Source: Paractinoplanes aksuensis (GTDB taxonomy: Bacteria; Actinomycetota; Actinomycetes; Mycobacteriales; Micromonosporaceae). Taken from it: a stretch of DNA of 64,000 bases. The first letter of the stretch is position 1. The number at the start of each line of letters is the position of its first letter. Positions 8,159-16,653 of this stretch are shown here, piece by piece. The notes below the pieces were generated by a model. The model had not been told where the DNA came from, searched no databases, and saw only the letters and a program-made list of their open reading frames with translations. The stretch covers positions 20,959 through 84,958 of the forward strand of contig NZ_JAMYJR010000019.1 in assembly GCF_024137025.1 (NCBI RefSeq), in the 5' to 3' direction. A program made the translations under genes and the position numbers.

Positions 8159-9321
8159 CGAGCCACCGCCGCCGAGCGACCGGACTTGATCCGGCTGACC
8201 AGGTGGGCAGCAATCTTGTCGAGCGGCAGGATCTCGTCGGCCAGCCCCGCGCCGACCACGGCGCCCGGCATGCCCCACACCACCGAGGTGGCCTCGTCCT
8301 GGGCCAGCACCTCGGCGCCCGCGTCCCTCAGCACCTTCGCGCCACCTCTTCCGTCGTGTCCCATGCCGGTCAGCACGGTCGCGTAGGCCGAACCGCCGTA
8401 CAGTGCCGCCACCGACCGGAACATGACGTCCACGGCCGGGCGGCACGAGTTCTCCGGTGGCGCCCCGCTGAGCTGGGTCAGCGTGGAGGTGCCGCGCCGG
8501 TGCAGCACCAGGTGTTTGTCCCCGGGGGCGACGTAGGCCCAGCCGGGGGTGAGCTCCATGCCGTCGCCGGCCTCGACCACCCGCAGCGGCGTGCTGCGGT
8601 CCAGCCGTTCGGCGAACATCTTGGTGAAGACGGGCGGCATGTGCTGGGTGATCACGATGGGCACCGGCAGGTCGGCCGGGATGCCGGTCAGCACCTTGGT
8701 CAGCGCGTCCGGGCCACCGGTCGAGGAGCCGATCGCGAGGATGTCGATCCGGCCGCCGGGGGCGGTGCGACGCGGCGCCGTACGGGCCGCGCCGGGACCG
8801 GGCAGCGGACCGGCCGGTGGTCGTCCGGGCCCGGTCGGCGGCAATCCCGCGCGCGGCGGGGCCGCTCCGGGCCGGGACAGGGGACGGGTGGGAGCGGCCG
8901 GCGGGGCGCCCGGACGGCGTTTGCCCGCGAGCGCGTAGATCTTGGGGACCAGTTCCTCGCGTACGGCCTTGATCGACTGATCGATGCTGCCGGTGTTGCT
9001 CGGCTTGGTCACGTAGTCGGTGGCGCCCGCCGAGAGCGCCTCCAGCGTGGCCGACGCGCCCGAGGCCGACAGCGTGCTGAACATGATCACGGGGATCTGC
9101 TTGTGCCGCTTGCGCAGCTCGCGGACCGCGGTGATGCCGTCCATCTGCGGCATCTCGATGTCCATCGTGATCACGTCGGGCTTGAGCTGGTCGATCTTGG
9201 CCTGGGCCAGCAGCCCGTTGGACGCCGTGGCCACGACCTCGATGCCGTCGGCGCCGCTGAGGGCATCGACGATCAAGCGACGGACGACCACCGAGTCGTC
9301 GACGACGAGGACCGATATCAC
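8155..9321 (-). CDS. cheB: Chemotaxis protein-glutamate methylesterase CheB
   Basis: CheB removes receptor methyl groups and deamidates glutamines. It is activated by CheA phosphorylation. The 388-residue protein has an N-terminal receiver (Asp54 in ITMDIEMPQMDG; KPSNTG near residue 105), then an unusually long Pro/Gly/Arg-rich linker of about 60 residues, then the methylesterase domain with catalytic Ser in AIGSSTGG, His in TQHMPP and Asp in TGMGHDG. The start is GTG at 9321 with GGGAGG upstream; its overlap with cheR is 4 bases. Confidence 0.95.
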   Translation of the reverse strand: MISVLVVDDSVVVRRLIVDALSGADGIEVVATASNGLLAQAKIDQLKPDVITMDIEMPQMDGITAVRELRKRHKQIPVIMFSTLSASGASATLEALSAGATDYVTKPSNTGSIDQSIKAVREELVPKIYALAGKRRPGAPPAAPTRPLSRPGAAPPRAGLPPTGPGRPPAGPLPGPGAARTAPRRTAPGGRIDILAIGSSTGGPDALTKVLTGIPADLPVPIVITQHMPPVFTKMFAERLDRSTPLRVVEAGDGMELTPGWAYVAPGDKHLVLHRRGTSTLTQLSGAPPENSCRPAVDVMFRSVAALYGGSAYATVLTGMGHDGRGGAKVLRDAGAEVLAQDEATSVVWGMPGAVVGAGLADEILPLDKIAAHLVSRIKSGRSAAVAR

Positions 9322-9334
9322 CCGGTCACCTCCC

Positions 9335-10207
9335 TTACCCGAGCCACGCGGGGCCGAGGGCCGCGACCACCGGGGCGAGCAGCCGATGGGCGGTCGAGGT
9401 GTCCAGCAGGTCGCGTACGACCAGTGCCTGCACCGCACCGCTGAGCATGTTCCAGACACCGCCGGCCCGGTCGGCCAGCGGAATGGCAGCCGTGTCGACG
9501 GCCTGTACCAACAGCATCTGCGCTGCCGCGGCCGTGCGGACCCGATCCGACAGATAAGCCGCCCAGGACGCCGAATGCACGGCCGGCGACCAGCCCCCGG
9601 CGTTGCGGCGGGAGTCCTCGGCCGAGGCGATGAGCCGGCTGAGGTCGCTCGACCGCAGCGAGCGCAGCCGGTCGAGCAGGGCGGAGACCGTGTAGTGATG
9701 CGGACCGAGGTCGATCGGGGCGCCGGTCGGCAGCTTGCGCATGGCCGCCACCCAGCCCGCCCCCAGACCGCGACGGGTGTCGGCGTCCAAAACCTCGCGC
9801 AGGTAGCTGGCCACCGCGGCGTCGCACAGCAGCGCGGTGGCGGACGCGGCGACCTCGGTCTGCGTGGCGTCGCGCCCGGCACCGGTCCAGGTCCAGGCCA
9901 TCACGTCGTACCGAACGCAGGTCAGCAGCGAGTCGACGGTGCCGATCGGGGCCCGTTCGACCAGGGCCAGGCTGCCCGCCGCGTCGTCCTTGTTCAGGCC
10001 CTTGAGCGACGGCATCCGGCGGGCGGCGCTCTCCACCTCGACCCAGAGCGGCCCGCGGACACCCTCGTCCGGCAGCCGGTCGGCGAGCACCGGCAGGTCG
10101 GCGGCCTGCAGGCGGAGTCCGCGCAGCATCACCTCGGCCGTGGCCGACCCGCCGGTGAGGCGGGTCAGGTCGAAGCCGAGCACCGGGGCGCTGACGAGGC
10201 TGTACAT
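9335..10207 (-). CDS. Unrecognised 290-residue protein inside the chemotaxis operon
   Basis: I do not recognise this protein. It is soluble-looking, Ala/Leu/Arg-rich and mostly helical by composition, with no signal peptide or membrane segment. Notable stretches are LWVEVESAARRMPSLKGLNKD, YDVMAWTWTGAGRD, and a C-terminal helix-rich half with many Leu-Arg pairs. It overlaps the cheW stop by 1 base and cheB starts 13 bases after it, so it is almost certainly co-translated with chemotaxis proteins. Position between CheW and CheB suggests a role in the signalling array or receptor adaptation, but no motif shows that. Confidence 0.75.
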   Translation of the reverse strand: MYSLVSAPVLGFDLTRLTGGSATAEVMLRGLRLQAADLPVLADRLPDEGVRGPLWVEVESAARRMPSLKGLNKDDAAGSLALVERAPIGTVDSLLTCVRYDVMAWTWTGAGRDATQTEVAASATALLCDAAVASYLREVLDADTRRGLGAGWVAAMRKLPTGAPIDLGPHHYTVSALLDRLRSLRSSDLSRLIASAEDSRRNAGGWSPAVHSASWAAYLSDRVRTAAAAQMLLVQAVDTAAIPLADRAGGVWNMLSGAVQALVVRDLLDTSTAHRLLAPVVAALGPAWLG

Positions 10208-10644
10208 CAGGTGGTGGCGCGTTGCGTGTCGACGGCCTGGTTGACGTCGAGGGCCAGCATCAGCCGCCCGTCCAGTTTGAACGTCCCGACGACGAGCTCC
10301 CGGGTCGGCCCGCTGAGCGTGTCCGGCGGTGGCTCGAACGTGTCGTCGTCGAGGTCGACCACCTCGCCGATCCGGTCCACGACCAGGCTCACGGGCTCGC
10401 CGTCGCCGCGCAGGATCACGTTCATCACCTGGCCCTCCAGCGCCTTGCGGGCCATGCCGAGCTGCACCCGCAGATCGACCGCGGCGATCACCTGACCGCG
10501 CAGGTTGAAGAGCCCGCCGATGGCCGGCGGCGCCAGGGGTACCGGGGTGTACTCGCTGTACGAGAGCACTTCCTGCACCGTGTGCACCTCGACCCCGAAG
10601 AGCTGGCCGGCCACTTCGAAAGTGGCGAACTGTCGGCTCGCCAT
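10207..10644 (-). CDS. cheW: Chemotaxis adaptor CheW
   Basis: CheW links chemoreceptors to CheA. The 145-residue product is a single CheW domain: FATFEVAGQLFGVEV at the start, IGGLFNLRGQVIAAVDLR in the middle (the NLRG motif is diagnostic), then SLVVDRIGEVVDL. It begins 2 bases after the cheA stop. CheA itself carries two CheW-like domains at its C-terminus, so the operon encodes three such modules. Confidence 0.95.
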   Translation of the reverse strand: MASRQFATFEVAGQLFGVEVHTVQEVLSYSEYTPVPLAPPAIGGLFNLRGQVIAAVDLRVQLGMARKALEGQVMNVILRGDGEPVSLVVDRIGEVVDLDDDTFEPPPDTLSGPTRELVVGTFKLDGRLMLALDVNQAVDTQRATT

Positions 10645-10645
10645 C

Positions 10646-12991
10646 TCAGGCCTCCACCAGCAACTCGTCGTTTTCCAGGTCGGTGTAGAAGTTCGGGTCG
10701 GCCGCGAGGATGGCCCGGCGCACGTCCAGCAACTCGGTCACCCGTTGCTGGATGACCGCGGTGCCGACCAGTCCGTCCTCCTCAGCGTCGCGGCGGGCCG
10801 TCGTCGAGTTCTCGGCGATGTCCACGATCCGGTCGACGACCAGGGCCACGCTGCGGGCGCCCTCGCTGTAGACCACGACCGACACGTTGTCGCCCTCGGG
10901 CTCCTCGCCGTACGCCCCGAGCAGATGCGACAGCCGCACCAGGGGCAGGATCTGGCCGCGGTACTGCACGACCTCGCGCGAACCGGCGTGCTCGATGCGG
11001 TTGCGCGGGAACTCCTCGAGCCGGGTGACCGTGTCCAGCGGGATCGCCACCCGCCGCTCGCCGACCGCCGTGACCAGCAGTCGCTCGCCCGATCCGGCGC
11101 CCTTGCCGGCCCGCGACGAGGCCTCCATGTTCTGCCGCTCGGCATCCGCGGTGAGGTGACTGCGCCGGGCCAGGGACGAGACGTCGAGGATCAGGCCCAC
11201 CTTGCCGTCGCCGAGGATGGTGGCTCCGGCGTACAGCCCGATGTCCTTGAACCGGCTGTTGAGGGCCTTGACCACTACTTCTTCGGTGTTCAGGACCCGA
11301 TCGACGACCAGGCCGAACCGGCGGCCGTCGGCCTGCAGCACCATGATGTAGACGCCCTCGTCGGCGCCGACGTCGAGGCCCAGGGCCCGGTCGAGCCGCA
11401 CCAGTGGGAGCAACTTGCCGCGCAGGCGGTAGACGGGCGCGCCCGAGGCGTACTCGATCTTGGTGGACTGACCGTCGATGAAGACCAGCTCGAGCACCGC
11501 GACTTGCGGCACCACGTAGCGCTGCTCGCCGCAGTCGACGGTGAGGGCCTGGATGATGGCGAGCGTCAGCGGGATCGTGAGCCGCCAGACCGTGCCCTCG
11601 CCGGGCGTGGAGTCGACGCTGACCGCGCCGCCGATGCTCTCGATGTTGGTCTTGACCACGTCCATGCCCACCCCGCGGCCGGACACGTTGGTGACCTTGG
11701 CGGCGGTCGAAAAGCCGGGCTGGAAGACCATCGCCATGATGTCGCGGCGGTCCATGTTGGGGATCTGATCGGGGCGCAGCAGGCCGTTCTCGACCGCCTT
11801 CTGCGCGATCCGCTCCACGTTCAGGCCGGCCCCGTCGTCGGCCACCTCGACCGCGACGTGCCCGCCCTCGTGATAGGCGCGCAGCGTGAGCGTGCCCTCG
11901 GGGCCCTTGCCGGCGGCGACGCGCTGATCCGGGTCCTCGATGCCGTGGTCGACCGCGTTGCGCACCAGGTGGGTCAGCGGGTCCTTGACCGCCTCGAGCA
12001 GGCTCCGGTCGAGCTCGGTCTCCTTGCCCTGCATGACCAGCTGGACCTGCTTGCCGAGGCCGTTGCTGAGGTCGCGGACGACCCGGGGCAGCTTGGACCA
12101 GATGTGCTCGATCGGCTGCATGCGGGTCTTCATGATGCCCTCTTGCAGCTCACTGGTGATCATGCCGAGCCGCTGGGCGCTGCGCACGAGGGTCGCGTCG
12201 CCGGTCTCCATGACCCCGCGGACCAGCTGGTTACGGGCCAGCACGAGCTCGCCGACCATGTTCAGCAACGTGTCCAGCAGGTCGACGTCGACCCGGATGG
12301 CGCTGTCGGCGATGCTGCGCTTGGGCGCCTGGGCCTGCAGGGCCTCGTTGACCGCGGCCGGCTGAGCCTTGCCCTCGTCGAGCAGGATCGTGCCGAGCTT
12401 GCGCTCGTCGCCCTCGATCTGCTGGGCCAGGGCCGATCCGACGTCCTGGGCCTGGGCGGCGCCGGTCTCGACGAGAATCTCGCCGATCGGCTTGCGCTGG
12501 TTCTCGACCGGCTCGGGGGCCGGACGGGCCGGCATCTCCTCGAGCGGCTGCGGGGCCTCGGCGGCCTCCGCGGCGGGCGCCTCGGCCGCCGGCGGCGCCT
12601 CCTCGCCCGCGTTCATCTGGGCATTGACCTGCGCGATGATGGTCTCGATGTCGACGTCGCCCTCGGCCTGCGTCTCCTCGATCGAGGCGAGGATCGAGCG
12701 CACACCGTCGATGGTGGCGAGCAGCGTGGTGATCGTCGTCGGGGTCACCGGCATGACGCCGTCCCGCAGCTTCGACAGCAGCGACTCACCCGCGTGGGCC
12801 AGCTTCTCGAGACGCCCGAAGGCCAGGAAGCCGCTCGTGCCCTTGATGGTGTGGATCGCCCGGAAGATGCGCGAGATCAGATCGCGGGAATTCGGGTCCT
12901 GCTCCAGTTCCACCAGGTCACGGTCGATCTGGTCCAGGTTCTCGTGGCTTTCCATGAGGAATTCGCCAACGATCTCACCAAGGTCTTCCAC
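10646..12991 (-). CDS. cheA: Chemotaxis histidine kinase CheA with GspE-N-like insert and two CheW domains
   Basis: CheA phosphorylates CheY and CheB in response to receptors. Using the GTG at 12991 (AGGAGG 8 bases upstream) the protein has 781 residues. Order: HPt domain with phospho-His47 (HTIKGTSGF); Glu/Ala/Pro-rich linker (130-165); a duplicated motif at 167-222 (IGEILVETG, then LGTILLDEG, each followed by an ALAQQ/ALQAQ helix) like the N-terminal domain of GspE ATPases; dimerisation helices (about 230-295); ATPase domain with N-box HLVRNAVDHG (341-350), DDGAGL (385-390) and GRGVGMDVV (438-446); then two CheW-like domains (about 485-620 and 645-770). No normal P2 domain (CheY/CheB docking) is visible; the GspE-N-like unit occupies its place. 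An ATG start at 13024 lacks a good ribosome site. Confidence 0.95.
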   Translation of the reverse strand: MEDLGEIVGEFLMESHENLDQIDRDLVELEQDPNSRDLISRIFRAIHTIKGTSGFLAFGRLEKLAHAGESLLSKLRDGVMPVTPTTITTLLATIDGVRSILASIEETQAEGDVDIETIIAQVNAQMNAGEEAPPAAEAPAAEAAEAPQPLEEMPARPAPEPVENQRKPIGEILVETGAAQAQDVGSALAQQIEGDERKLGTILLDEGKAQPAAVNEALQAQAPKRSIADSAIRVDVDLLDTLLNMVGELVLARNQLVRGVMETGDATLVRSAQRLGMITSELQEGIMKTRMQPIEHIWSKLPRVVRDLSNGLGKQVQLVMQGKETELDRSLLEAVKDPLTHLVRNAVDHGIEDPDQRVAAGKGPEGTLTLRAYHEGGHVAVEVADDGAGLNVERIAQKAVENGLLRPDQIPNMDRRDIMAMVFQPGFSTAAKVTNVSGRGVGMDVVKTNIESIGGAVSVDSTPGEGTVWRLTIPLTLAIIQALTVDCGEQRYVVPQVAVLELVFIDGQSTKIEYASGAPVYRLRGKLLPLVRLDRALGLDVGADEGVYIMVLQADGRRFGLVVDRVLNTEEVVVKALNSRFKDIGLYAGATILGDGKVGLILDVSSLARRSHLTADAERQNMEASSRAGKGAGSGERLLVTAVGERRVAIPLDTVTRLEEFPRNRIEHAGSREVVQYRGQILPLVRLSHLLGAYGEEPEGDNVSVVVYSEGARSVALVVDRIVDIAENSTTARRDAEEDGLVGTAVIQQRVTELLDVRRAILAADPNFYTDLENDELLVEA

Positions 12992-13080
12992 GCTCGTTAC
13001 CTCCTGCTCGGCGTTCCAAGGCACTCATCGACTGTTGACTGCGTCACCTGAGAACACCCGGACCGCAACCTCGTCCGTGC

Positions 13081-13779
13081 TCAGGCATCTCCGCCCGGGC
13101 GGCGGTAGCGGTAACCGAAGCCGCGCACGGATTCGATGGGCGACTCGTCCGGGTCGGACCAGCCGAGCTTGCGGCGCAGCCGGAGCACGGCGAACTTGAC
13201 CCGCTCCTGGCCGATGCCGGTCGGGTCGTCCCAGGCCTGGGTCAGTAGCTGGTTGGGGCTGAGCACCGCCCCGGCATGCCGCACCAACGCGTTGAGCAGC
13301 CGGAACTCGGTCGGCGTGAGGCGCTTCTCGTCGCCCTTGACATAGACCCGCCGCTTGGTCGGGTCGAGGTGCACCAGCCCGTCGTCGTAGACCTGGCTGG
13401 CCCAGCTGTTCTGCCCGGTCGACGAGCGCCGCAGCAGCGCCTCGACCCGGGCCAGCAGCTCGTTGTTGGCGAACGGCTTGGTCAGGTAGTCGTCGGCGCC
13501 GCCGCGCAGCCCGCGCACCTTCTCGGCCTCCTGGCCGTGCGCGGTCAGCACGAGCACGGGCACGTCGGAGACGTCGCGCAGCCGCTCGAGCACCTGCCAG
13601 CCGTCCATCTCGGGCAGGCCGACGTCGAGCACCACCAGATCGGGGTGTTCGGCGTAGGCCTCCTTGAGACCGGTGCGGCCGTCGCCGGCGTGGGCCACCT
13701 CGTAGCCCGCCCGGCTGAAGAGCATCCGCAAAGCCAGTGCGATGTCCGGATCGTCCTCGACCACGAGTAGGCGACTCAT
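13081..13779 (-). CDS. OmpR/PhoB-family response regulator
   Basis: A 232-residue DNA-binding response regulator: receiver domain with Asp9/Asp10 and phospho-acceptor Asp52 (VLDVGLPEMDGW), TAHG, then TKPF, followed by a winged-helix domain (LTPTEFRLLNALVRH, then VLRLRRKLG and RGFGYRY at the end). The ATG at 13779 is chosen because the receiver starts MSRLLVVEDD there; upstream codons in the longer frame do not look coded. No partner kinase gene is adjacent. It lies 89 bases ahead of cheA on the same strand and may be co-transcribed with the chemotaxis operon, but its targets cannot be read from the sequence. Confidence 0.9.
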   Translation of the reverse strand: MSRLLVVEDDPDIALALRMLFSRAGYEVAHAGDGRTGLKEAYAEHPDLVVLDVGLPEMDGWQVLERLRDVSDVPVLVLTAHGQEAEKVRGLRGGADDYLTKPFANNELLARVEALLRRSSTGQNSWASQVYDDGLVHLDPTKRRVYVKGDEKRLTPTEFRLLNALVRHAGAVLSPNQLLTQAWDDPTGIGQERVKFAVLRLRRKLGWSDPDESPIESVRGFGYRYRRPGGDA

Positions 13780-14132
13780 TCTGTGCTCACCCTGCCCCAC
13801 CCCTCGCTCGTGCTCATGTCCGGACACGACCGCCCGCCGCGCGCCGAGGGGGCGCCCGGGGAGTGGGTCGGTGTCGTGTGCTCGATAGCCGGCGTCGGAA
13901 TCAACCGCGCAAAGCTCACGATAGCGTGATGTCACGGTCTATTTACGGACAGTGAAAGTTTAGCGGGCTGTTCGACGCGGACCCGGCCATTCGCCAGATC
14001 GCGCGAATCCCTTCAGCCTGACAAATTTTTCGGCCCCGGATTCCGGTTTCCGGCAAAGAAGGGACGTACGGCCAGAAAACGGATGCCATGTCTCTGGTGG
14101 GCGACTCGGCCCACCGGAAAGAGGAGGCAACC
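13780..14132. other. Divergent intergenic region, 353 bases
   Basis: It lies between the minus-strand response regulator and the plus-strand CAP gene, so it must hold both promoters. I see no convincing sigma-70 hexamers or known riboswitch. A 7-bp hairpin, GGTGGGC / GCCCACC with a 6-base loop (14096-14115), sits just before the CAP ribosome site and could affect translation of that gene. The rest holds nothing I can name. Confidence 0.5.
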
Positions 14133-14639
14133 GTGCTCCAGGTGGTGCGACGTCTCGCCCTGCTCACGGCCGCGCCCGCCGCGCTGCTGGCCGCGCCCAC
14201 GCCGGCCGACGCGGCGGTGCCCGTGCCGGCGGCGCCGCCGAGCGTCGTCGCGCCGCGTGTGCTGATGTCCCAGGTGGTCACCATGACCAACCGGCAGCGC
14301 TGGGCCAACGGCTGCCGGCGCTTGCTCACCGTGGACCAGGAGCTGACCGTGGCCTCGGTGCGCCAGAGCGTCTACATGGCGCGCACCGGGCGCTTCAGTC
14401 ACGTCTGGAGCGACGGCACCACGTTCGTCCGGCGGTCCCACCTGGCCGGGTACGAGCAACCGGCCGGCGAGAACATCGCGTGGGGCTACCGCACGGCGAC
14501 CGAGGTCATCGAGGCGTGGATGGCCAGCCCGCGGCACCGCGCCAACATGCTCAACTGCGGGGCCCATTCCATCGGGACCGGCGTCGTCTACGCGGCCAAC
14601 GGCGTGCCGTACTACACCCAGGTCTTCGGCTGGGACTAA
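14133..14639 (+). CDS. Secreted CAP-domain (SCP/PR1-like) protein
   Basis: A 168-residue protein with a signal peptide (RR near the start, hydrophobic stretch to about residue 25, cleavage near ADA-AV) and a CAP domain: FSHVWSDGTTF, GENIAWGY, EAWMASPRHRANML and the C-terminal YYTQVFGWD. The two histidines (FSH, RHR) and the glutamate of GENIAWG match the usual CAP cavity residues. Bacterial CAP proteins are secreted and mostly of unknown function. The start is GTG, five bases after GAGGAGG; the upstream ATG at 14088 has no such site. Its 3' end overlaps murB by 3 bases on the opposite strand. Confidence 0.88.
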   Translation: MLQVVRRLALLTAAPAALLAAPTPADAAVPVPAAPPSVVAPRVLMSQVVTMTNRQRWANGCRRLLTVDQELTVASVRQSVYMARTGRFSHVWSDGTTFVRRSHLAGYEQPAGENIAWGYRTATEVIEAWMASPRHRANMLNCGAHSIGTGVVYAANGVPYYTQVFGWD

Positions 14640-15670
14640 AAAGTGCAGCCGATGAGTACGGGCTCCGGGTGCAGCTCGACCCCGAACTTCTCGCGTACGC
14701 CGTCGCGGACCGTGCGGGCCAGATCGAGCAGCGCCCCCGTCGTGCCCGTCCCCCGGTTGGTCAGGGCCAGGGTGTGCTTGCTCGAGATGGCCACCCCGTC
14801 GCCCGCGAAGCCCTTGGCGAACCCGGCCCGCTCGATCAGCCAGGCCGCCGGGATCTTGACCGAGCCGTCGTCGCCCGGCCAGTGCGGGGCGTCGAGCCCG
14901 AGGCCGGTCCACTCGGCCGCGCTGACCACCGGATTGGTGAAGAAGGAGCCGACCGACCACGTGTCCCGGTCGGCCGGGTCGAGCACCATGCCCTTCTGCT
15001 CCCGCAGCTTCAGCACGGTGTCGCGGGCCTGCTGCAGGGCGACCCGGTCACCGGCCTCGACGCCCAGGTTGCGGGCCAGTTCGGCGTACCGGATGGGGGC
15101 CGACTCGGACGAGCGGGCGAGCCGGAAGTCGACCTCGAGCACCACGTAGCGGTCGTTGTGCTTGAACACGCTGGCCCGGTAGGCGAAGCCGCACTCGGCC
15201 GGGGGCATGACCCGGATCGTGCCGGTCCGCCGGTCGTACGCGTGCACCGCGACGATGGTGTGGGCGACCTCTTGCCCGTACGCACCGACGTTCTGGATCG
15301 GAGTGGCGCCGGCCGACCCGGGGATCCCGCTGAGGCACTCGACCCCGGAGAAACCCTGATCCACGGCGTACGCCACGAAGTCGTCCCACGGTTCGCCCGC
15401 GGCGACCCGCACGACGACGCTCTCCTCGTGGCTCTCGACCACCCGGATGCCCCGGGTGCGCAGCAGCACGACGGTTCCGTCGAAGCCGTCGTCGCCGATC
15501 ACGACGTTGCTGCCACCGGCCAGAATCAGCACGTCGCCGGGCGCATTGCGTACTGTTGCGACGATTTGCTGGGTTTCGGTGGCGACCGTCAAGATGCTGG
15601 CCGGGCCGCCGAGGCGTAGCGTCGTGTACGCCGACAGGTCGGTTTGCGGGGCGGCGGTAGCGTCAGACAC
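14636..15670 (-). CDS. murB: UDP-N-acetylenolpyruvoylglucosamine reductase MurB
   Basis: MurB catalyses the NADPH-dependent second step of UDP-MurNAc synthesis, the first committed stage of peptidoglycan. The 344-residue protein has the FAD-binding sequence LAGGSNVVIGDDGFDG, the substrate loop SGIPGSAGATPIQNVGAYGQE, the active serine region WSVGSFFTNP, and the C-terminal LALTNRG. This is the type I MurB, with the longer insert. The GTG at 15670 is chosen from domain boundaries; no strong ribosome site is visible, so a start a few codons away is possible. It is a single gene here, away from the division cluster. Confidence 0.95.
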   Translation of the reverse strand: MSDATAAPQTDLSAYTTLRLGGPASILTVATETQQIVATVRNAPGDVLILAGGSNVVIGDDGFDGTVVLLRTRGIRVVESHEESVVVRVAAGEPWDDFVAYAVDQGFSGVECLSGIPGSAGATPIQNVGAYGQEVAHTIVAVHAYDRRTGTIRVMPPAECGFAYRASVFKHNDRYVVLEVDFRLARSSESAPIRYAELARNLGVEAGDRVALQQARDTVLKLREQKGMVLDPADRDTWSVGSFFTNPVVSAAEWTGLGLDAPHWPGDDGSVKIPAAWLIERAGFAKGFAGDGVAISSKHTLALTNRGTGTTGALLDLARTVRDGVREKFGVELHPEPVLIGCTF

Positions 15671-15738
15671 GCCAACCACCCTAGGCTCAACGGTTCGGGC
15701 ATTCTCATCGGCGGTCCGGTGGAGCGGAGAGCAAGGCC

Positions 15739-16500
15739 ATGAACAGGCTGCACGCGACGAAAGACTTCTGGCTGGCCGCATTGCGCGCCGACAGTCCCGC
15801 GCTGCAGGACGCTGTCGCCCAGGCCGGGGCCGACACGGCCGTGCCCTCGTGCCCCGGGTGGACGGTGGCCGACCTGGTCGAGCACCTCACCTCCGAGTTG
15901 CGCTGGGTGCGCGAGTCCGCCGCCCGCGGGGTGACCGAGCGGCCCGCCCCGGCCGAGGTGCCGTCCCGGCCCGAGTGGGCGGCGGCCCTCGACGGCCTGC
16001 GCCGCGAGCTCACCGGCACGATCGAGACGCTCGAGGCCCTCGACGCCGACTTCCCCGCGTGGAACTGGGCGCCCCAGGCCAAGAAGGCGTCGTTCTGGCA
16101 ACGCCGCATGGCCCACGAGATCTCCGTGCACCGCTGGGACGCCGAGTCGGCGGCGCAGCGGGCCACGCCGATCGAGACCAAACTGGCCGCCGACGGGGTC
16201 AACGAGGTGCTCGACACCTGGCTGCCGGCCGGCCGCCGCAAGGGCCCGACCGACCTGCGGGGCGTGGTCCACCTGGTGGCGACCGACGCCTCGTACGAAT
16301 GGTTCGTCCGGCTGCGGGGACCGGCCGGGGTGGCCCTGCTCGACACGGGCACGATCCTCGACTCCGACGATCATCACGCCCGCGCCCAGGCCACCGGATC
16401 GGCCAGCGATCTACTCCTGATGCTGATGGGGCGTATCGATACAGATCGCCTGGTGGTGACCGGCGACCCTCGCCTGGTATCGGCCCTCCGCACCGGGTAG
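15739..16500 (+). CDS. Mycothiol-dependent maleylpyruvate isomerase-family protein
   Basis: A 253-residue DinB-fold protein. The N-terminal domain has the metal-site pattern of this family: CPGWTVADLVEHL (His), then HEISVHRWDAE (two His). The C-terminal part is the small SCP2-like MDMPI domain (WFVRLRGPAGVALLD, then ASDLLLMLMGR). Such proteins use mycothiol, the actinobacterial thiol; the same window encodes MshD (41812-42693). True maleylpyruvate isomerase activity is unlikely without other gentisate-pathway genes nearby; substrate unknown. A dispersed repeat copy lies 11 bases after its stop. Confidence 0.85.
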   Translation: MNRLHATKDFWLAALRADSPALQDAVAQAGADTAVPSCPGWTVADLVEHLTSELRWVRESAARGVTERPAPAEVPSRPEWAAALDGLRRELTGTIETLEALDADFPAWNWAPQAKKASFWQRRMAHEISVHRWDAESAAQRATPIETKLAADGVNEVLDTWLPAGRRKGPTDLRGVVHLVATDASYEWFVRLRGPAGVALLDTGTILDSDDHHARAQATGSASDLLLMLMGRIDTDRLVVTGDPRLVSALRTG

Positions 16501-16510
16501 CGCCCTTCCG

Positions 16511-16550
16511 GCCACCCCACCCGCCGCCCAAGTGCAGACTGAAGGCTGAG
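16511..16550 (+). repeat. Dispersed C-rich repeat, copy A
   Basis: Copy of a roughly 45-bp family found five times in this window. This one starts 11 bases after a stop codon. It has ACCCGCCGCCCAA followed by GACTGAAGGCTGA, and lacks the CCCATCC head seen in copies B to E. Confidence 0.6.
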
Positions 16551-16593
16551 CTTAAATTCGACTTACCGAGATAACCAGGAGCTGTTCCGCTCC

Positions 16594-16610
16594 TATGATT
16601 AACCGGTTAA
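16594..16610 (+). promoter_or_regulatory. GH1 promoter -10 with overlapping LacI-type operator
   Basis: TATGAT at 16594-16599 is a good -10. It is joined directly to the perfect 12-bp palindrome TTAACCGGTTAA (16599-16610), which has the symmetric CCGG centre and size of LacI-family operators. The regulator gene is downstream of the glucosidase (18086), so repression of this operon by it is the likely use. No convincing -35 was found. Confidence 0.7.
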
Positions 16611-16653
16611 GTTCGGATGTCCAAGCACACCCTAGGAAGCGGGGAACGAACGC

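Noticed and set aside
14041..14132. Riboswitch ahead of the CAP-domain gene (c-di-AMP type are common before wall hydrolases)
   Set aside because: No conserved ydaO core could be found; only a short hairpin is present.
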